A stretch of 22,848 bases of DNA from a virus: positions 1 through 22,848 of IMG/VR virus record IMGVR_UViG_3300036828_001636; one strand, given 5' to 3'. Made by a program: the position numbers and the translations under genes. The stretch's first letter is position 1; each line of letters begins with the position of its first letter. This document shows positions 20,514 through 22,848 of this stretch, in pieces. Below the pieces are notes generated by a model that saw only the letters and a program-made list of their open reading frames with translations, ran no database searches and was not told the DNA's origin.

Positions 20514-21128
20514 TTACCAGGTCGCCAGATTGCTCGCCGCCTGCCATAAGAGGCTCGTCGCCCCGGTCTCGGCCTCCGGCGAGGGTGCCACCTGCCAGCC
20601 GATCGCGAGGATCCCGACCAGCGCGTCGAGCACCGGCGGTACGGCGATATAGCAACGCCGCTTGATGCCAAACCCGGCTTCTTGGCGCTCCTCTTCGCCG
20701 TCGTTGGGGTCGAGGTCGTGGCACACCGGGCGGCCCTCCAGAAACGCGGTATAGCGGACCGGGTCGCGGATCGCGCCATATAGCGGGCGCGGGTTGAGCT
20801 GGGGCCGCCAGCCGGGATCGTCGCGGCGCACCCCGTCAAGGTTTTTGATCAGGTTGGCACGGATCGAGACCTCGGCCAGCGCCACCATGTCGGCGTTGGT
20901 CTCGGCCATCAGCCGGGCCGCCGCCTTGGGAAATCGGCCGGCCTGGAGTTGCGGCTTGACCCAGGCCTGCAAGACCGCCTCGGCGAGCTCGGCGCGGTTC
21001 TCCCACAACACCAGACCGATGCCGGCGGCCGCCCCCAGCACCACGACCGCGGCGATCTTCCACGGCTTGTCGACAAAGGCGAGGACTTTGTCGAGGAGCG
21101 CGGCCGGCGGCGTGCCGGGAGGGCTCAG
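20514..21128 (-). CDS. Single-pass membrane protein of unknown function
   Basis: The protein-like frame reaches back to the stop of the preceding gene: SPPGTPPAALLDKVLAFVDK, PWKIAAVVVLGAAAGIGLVL, then WENRAELAEAVLQAW. The membrane helix is IAAVVVLGAAAGIGLVLW. After it comes a soluble part of about 150 residues with RLMAETNADMVALAEVSI, GRPVCHDLDPNDGEEE and RRCYIAVPPVLDALVGILAIGW. No ATG, GTG or TTG lies ahead of DKPWK. A CTG at 21128, overlapping the upstream TGA, would include it; a GTG at 21044 would cut the helix. The GAF-like look of the soluble part is only an impression. It is next to tail genes and may be a virion or lysis-related membrane protein. Confidence 0.65.
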   Translation of the reverse strand: MSPPGTPPAALLDKVLAFVDKPWKIAAVVVLGAAAGIGLVLWENRAELAEAVLQAWVKPQLQAGRFPKAAARLMAETNADMVALAEVSIRANLIKNLDGVRRDDPGWRPQLNPRPLYGAIRDPVRYTAFLEGRPVCHDLDPNDGEEERQEAGFGIKRRCYIAVPPVLDALVGILAIGWQVAPSPEAETGATSLLWQAASNLATW

Positions 21129-21334
21129 GGTCGCCCCGGTACCAGCGGCGCGCGCGCCTCGGCGGGCAGCGGGCGCGGCGGCGGCGCCAGCGGCTCGCCC
21201 GGCGGCGCGCCGGGCGGCGGATCGGCCGGCGGCACCGGCGGCGGCGGCGGGATCAACGGCTCCTCGCGCGGCGCGCCCGGTTCATTCTCGGTTGGCGGCG
21301 GCGGGGCCGGCGGGTTCTCGTGCTCGTCCTGCAT
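21125..21334 (-). CDS. Proline-rich small protein
   Basis: This 69-residue protein starts MQDEHENPPAPPPPTENEPG and is over one third proline, with acidic residues early, and surely disordered. A good ribosome binding site (GAGAGGA on the minus strand) precedes the ATG at 21334. It lies 22 bp after the tail fibre stop. A longer upstream frame exists but overlaps the tail fibre gene. Linker or spacer proteins of this kind occur near tail genes; no function is claimed. Confidence 0.6.
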   Translation of the reverse strand: MQDEHENPPAPPPPTENEPGAPREEPLIPPPPPVPPADPPPGAPPGEPLAPPPRPLPAEARAPLVPGRP

Positions 21335-21356
21335 GTCTGGTTCCTCTCTGGCGTGA

Positions 21357-22304
21357 TCAAAAGATGAAGAGCGCCCGGCCAATGCCGCCGGGACCGCTGC
21401 CGGCATTGCCGGCCTGGACCGCCTCGCCGGCAAACACCAAATTGCCGCCGACCGCCACATCGCCGCTAAACGACGCGCTAGCGCCGTGCAGGCTGCCGTC
21501 GACGGTGGCGCTGCCGGTGATGTGCAGCACATCGGCGGTCAACCCGCCGCCGACCGCGAGAGCGTTATTGGCGGTCAGGCTGCCGTCGACGGTGGCGCTG
21601 CCGGTGACGAGCAGCACATCGGCGGTCAACCCGCCGCCGACCGCGAGGGTGTGGTTGGCGGTCAGGCTGCCGTCGACGGTGGCGCCGCCGGTGACGAGCA
21701 GCACATCGGCGGTCAAGCCGCCGCCCACCGCGAGGGTGTTATTGGCGATCAGGCTGCCATTGCAAACCACCGTGGCGGACAAGGTCGAGGCGCCGCCGAC
21801 CGACAGTCCGTTGAGTGCCGTCGCCCCGCTCACCGCGAGCGTGCCCGCCGCCAGGCTCGCCGCCGCGAGCGCGCCGCCGATAAAGACCGCACCGCCGGTG
21901 TAGGCGTCGCCGGTCAGATGCAGATCGCCGCCGATCGTGGCGTTGCCGCTGGTGGTCAATGCCGCCGCCGCGAGCGTGGCGCCGATCGTGGCGTTGCCGG
22001 TGGCGGTCAACGTGGTCGCGGTCAGATTGCCGGTAATCGTCGTGTCGCCGGCCGCCTTGACGATCTGGTCATAGCGCGCGTAGTCGGTCGGCTGGGTCGC
22101 CTGGGCGACATTTTGATGCTTGAACCCGGCCATCGACAGATTGCCGCTCGGCACATTCTGCCCGTCGCGCGTCAAGGTGTTGTTGATGCCGCCAACGATG
22201 TCGTTGGTGTCGGTATCAAAGCGATCGGCCAGAATGTCAAACCCGGCGGCCGCATCGGCGGTCCACGAAAACTCTCGGCGAAACACCCCGCTTTCCCAAC
22301 CCAT
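21357..22304 (-). CDS. Repeat-rich tail fibre/appendage protein
   Basis: This is a 315-residue protein. The N-terminus is of phage-appendage type: REFSWTADAAAGFDILADRF, then GFKHQNVAQATQPTDYARYDQIVKA, the usual join between anchor and shaft in tail fibres. The rest is repeats of the form LTADVLLVTGSATVDGSLTA, 29 residues long, predicted to build a beta-helical shaft. No tip domain or chaperone is evident after the shaft, so it may be a short or truncated fibre. The ATG at 22304 faces the ribbon-helix-helix gene across an operator region. Confidence 0.8.
   Translation of the reverse strand: MGWESGVFRREFSWTADAAAGFDILADRFDTDTNDIVGGINNTLTRDGQNVPSGNLSMAGFKHQNVAQATQPTDYARYDQIVKAAGDTTITGNLTATTLTATGNATIGATLAAAALTTSGNATIGGDLHLTGDAYTGGAVFIGGALAAASLAAGTLAVSGATALNGLSVGGASTLSATVVCNGSLIANNTLAVGGGLTADVLLVTGGATVDGSLTANHTLAVGGGLTADVLLVTGSATVDGSLTANNALAVGGGLTADVLHITGSATVDGSLHGASASFSGDVAVGGNLVFAGEAVQAGNAGSGPGGIGRALFIF
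21494..21754 (-). repeat. Three tandem 87-bp repeats in the fibre gene
   Basis: Units start at 21494, 21581 and 21668, exactly 87 bp apart (29 codons), nearly identical, with a decayed fourth from 21755. Near-identity suggests recent in-frame expansion of the fibre shaft. Confidence 0.9.
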
Positions 22305-22336
22305 AGCCGCACCGCTCCCTTGTAATCCCCGACAAT

Positions 22337-22356
22337 TTGCCCGACGCTCCGGGCAA
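22337..22356. promoter_or_regulatory. Operator between tail fibre and ribbon-helix-helix gene
   Basis: TTGCCCG-N6-CGGGCAA is a perfect inverted repeat in the gap between the divergent genes. The TGCCCG core recurs in the palindrome at 22592-22617. It is a probable site for the small DNA-binding protein encoded next to it. Confidence 0.6.
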
Positions 22357-22386
22357 TTAGTGCCGTGCGATCGGGGGATCTCTGAT

Positions 22387-22578
22387 TTGAAGAGCGCGCA
22401 TCTCGACCTGCGCGTCGAGCCCGGATTGGTCGTGGCGATCGACGCCTGGCGCAACCTGCACCGGCTGCCGCCGTCGCGCGCCAAGGCCATCGCCTACATG
22501 CTCGAAAGCTGGCTCAAAGAGCACGGCTCCGAACCGATCGTCGAGGAAACGCCGCGGCGTCCACCGCGCCCCCGCTAA
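22387..22578 (+). CDS. Second ribbon-helix-helix-like DNA-binding protein
   Basis: This 63-residue protein starts at TTG (22387), with GGGGGA at the right distance. AHLDLRVEPGLVVAIDAWRN is a strand and first helix, and SRAKAIAYMLESWLKEHG is the second helix, as in the Arc/CopG fold. It shares the pattern of the protein at 8587-8817. Palindromes with a TGCCCG core lie before and after the gene, suggesting autoregulation and control of the next gene. The tail is Pro/Arg-rich. Confidence 0.7.
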   Translation: MKSAHLDLRVEPGLVVAIDAWRNLHRLPPSRAKAIAYMLESWLKEHGSEPIVEETPRRPPRPR

Positions 22579-22591
22579 AAAAACCTCTTGC

Positions 22592-22617
22592 AATCTGCCC
22601 GAATGATCGGGCAGATT
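22592..22617. promoter_or_regulatory. Strong 11-bp palindrome, probable operator
   Basis: Arms AATCTGCCCGA and TCGGGCAGATT are perfect and separated by four bases. There is no T-run after it, so it is a poor terminator. TTGCAA (22588-22593) just ahead could be a -35 box with the palindrome in the promoter spacer. The arms share TGCCCG with the site at 22337-22356. Confidence 0.65.
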
Positions 22618-22647
22618 TGTCGATGAAACAGGGCACCGGGAAGAGAA

Positions 22648-22848
22648 ATGAGCGACCACAACAATCGGCCCTTTACCCATGCCGCGCGATTAGCCGCCCA
22701 GGCCATTATCGCGGTCGATCCATGGGAAAAGCAATTATGGCTCGACGAGGCAAATACGGCGTTGACCCGCGCCTGGACCGAGCTTCACGCATCCATCAAA
22801 CCAGGAGGAGAAGCATGGCTCGCAAGAGACCCGGTAAACAGCTGCTGA
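22648..22848 (+). CDS. Small hypothetical protein
   Basis: This 66-residue protein, MSDHNNRPFTHAARLAAQAI, then VDPWEKQLWLDEANTALTRAWTELHASI, is helical. GGAAGAG precedes the ATG. It follows the palindrome at 22592-22617 and is probably controlled through it. The TGA is the last codon of the window. The next gene starts inside it. No family recognised. Confidence 0.6.
   Translation: MSDHNNRPFTHAARLAAQAIIAVDPWEKQLWLDEANTALTRAWTELHASIKPGGEAWLARDPVNSC
22815..22848 (+). CDS. Start of a gene running off the right edge
   Basis: An ATG at 22815 follows a near-perfect AGGAGG ribosome binding site and opens MARKRPGKQLL before the window ends. It overlaps the previous gene in another frame. The basic start is seen; nothing more can be said. 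Confidence 0.55.
   Translation, partial: MARKRPGKQLL

Noticed and set aside
21125-21532. A longer form of the proline-rich protein
   Set aside because: It would overlap the tail fibre gene by about 175 bp, whereas the ATG at 21334 has a good ribosome binding site.
22592-22617. Rho-independent terminator
   Set aside because: The stem is strong but no T-run follows on either strand, and its core matches the upstream operator.

Overview
The window is GC-rich (visibly well above 60%) and almost fully coding. It looks like part of a temperate, podovirus-like phage of an alphaproteobacterium, most likely Hyphomicrobiales (Rhizobiales). This rests on a P22-like portal of podoviral type, a large terminase, a primase-helicase, a tyrosine integrase with an excisionase-like partner and an attachment site. 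It also rests on two small regulators of families known almost only from Alphaproteobacteria: a GcrA-like and a SciP-like (DUF1153) protein.

Layout. (1) 1-7224, minus strand: a late operon read leftward from a GcrA-like gene through a DUF6456-like gene, an unusual double-ATPase terminase, a papain-like amidase (BPSL0067-like), the portal and a large virion protein that runs off the left edge. (2) 7225-9145, plus strand: a rightward operon from a strong sigma70-type promoter with two small genes, a serine recombinase, a small gene, a ribbon-helix-helix-like protein and the SciP-like protein. (3) 9494-15145, minus strand: a replication cluster with a D5/P4-type SF3 helicase, a Toprim-like primase, a SpoVG-like protein and many short overlapping genes. 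(4) 15146-15485: a divergent control region with a palindrome and short iteron-like repeats. (5) 15486-18378: rightward control and integration genes (xis, int) and small lower-GC cargo genes. (6) 18486-18790: a probable attP, in which the 3' half of a tRNA-Thr(GGT) is flanked on both sides by GGTGACGA arm repeats. (7) 18814-19734: a PEP-CTERM protein gene with a sigma54 promoter and two upstream 17-bp repeats. (8) 19753-22848: small genes, then a leftward group (repeat-rich tail fibre, proline-rich protein, membrane protein with a decayed C-terminal tag), then a rightward group led by a second ribbon-helix-helix-like gene.

How it fits together. Arm-type repeats lie on both sides of one tRNA-derived core, so the junction reads as an intact attP. 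That suggests the window is an unintegrated or circular phage genome, or the junction of tandem prophages, rather than a simple prophage-host boundary. Phage-type genes on both sides agree with this. If so, the PEP-CTERM gene is phage cargo placed next to attP but wired to a host sigma54 circuit. The GcrA-like and SciP-like genes head or close divergent operons and suggest a phage that reads or overrides the alphaproteobacterial cell cycle. The most unusual single gene is the terminase, which joins the ATPase domain of one terminase, with a damaged P-loop, to a complete second terminase.
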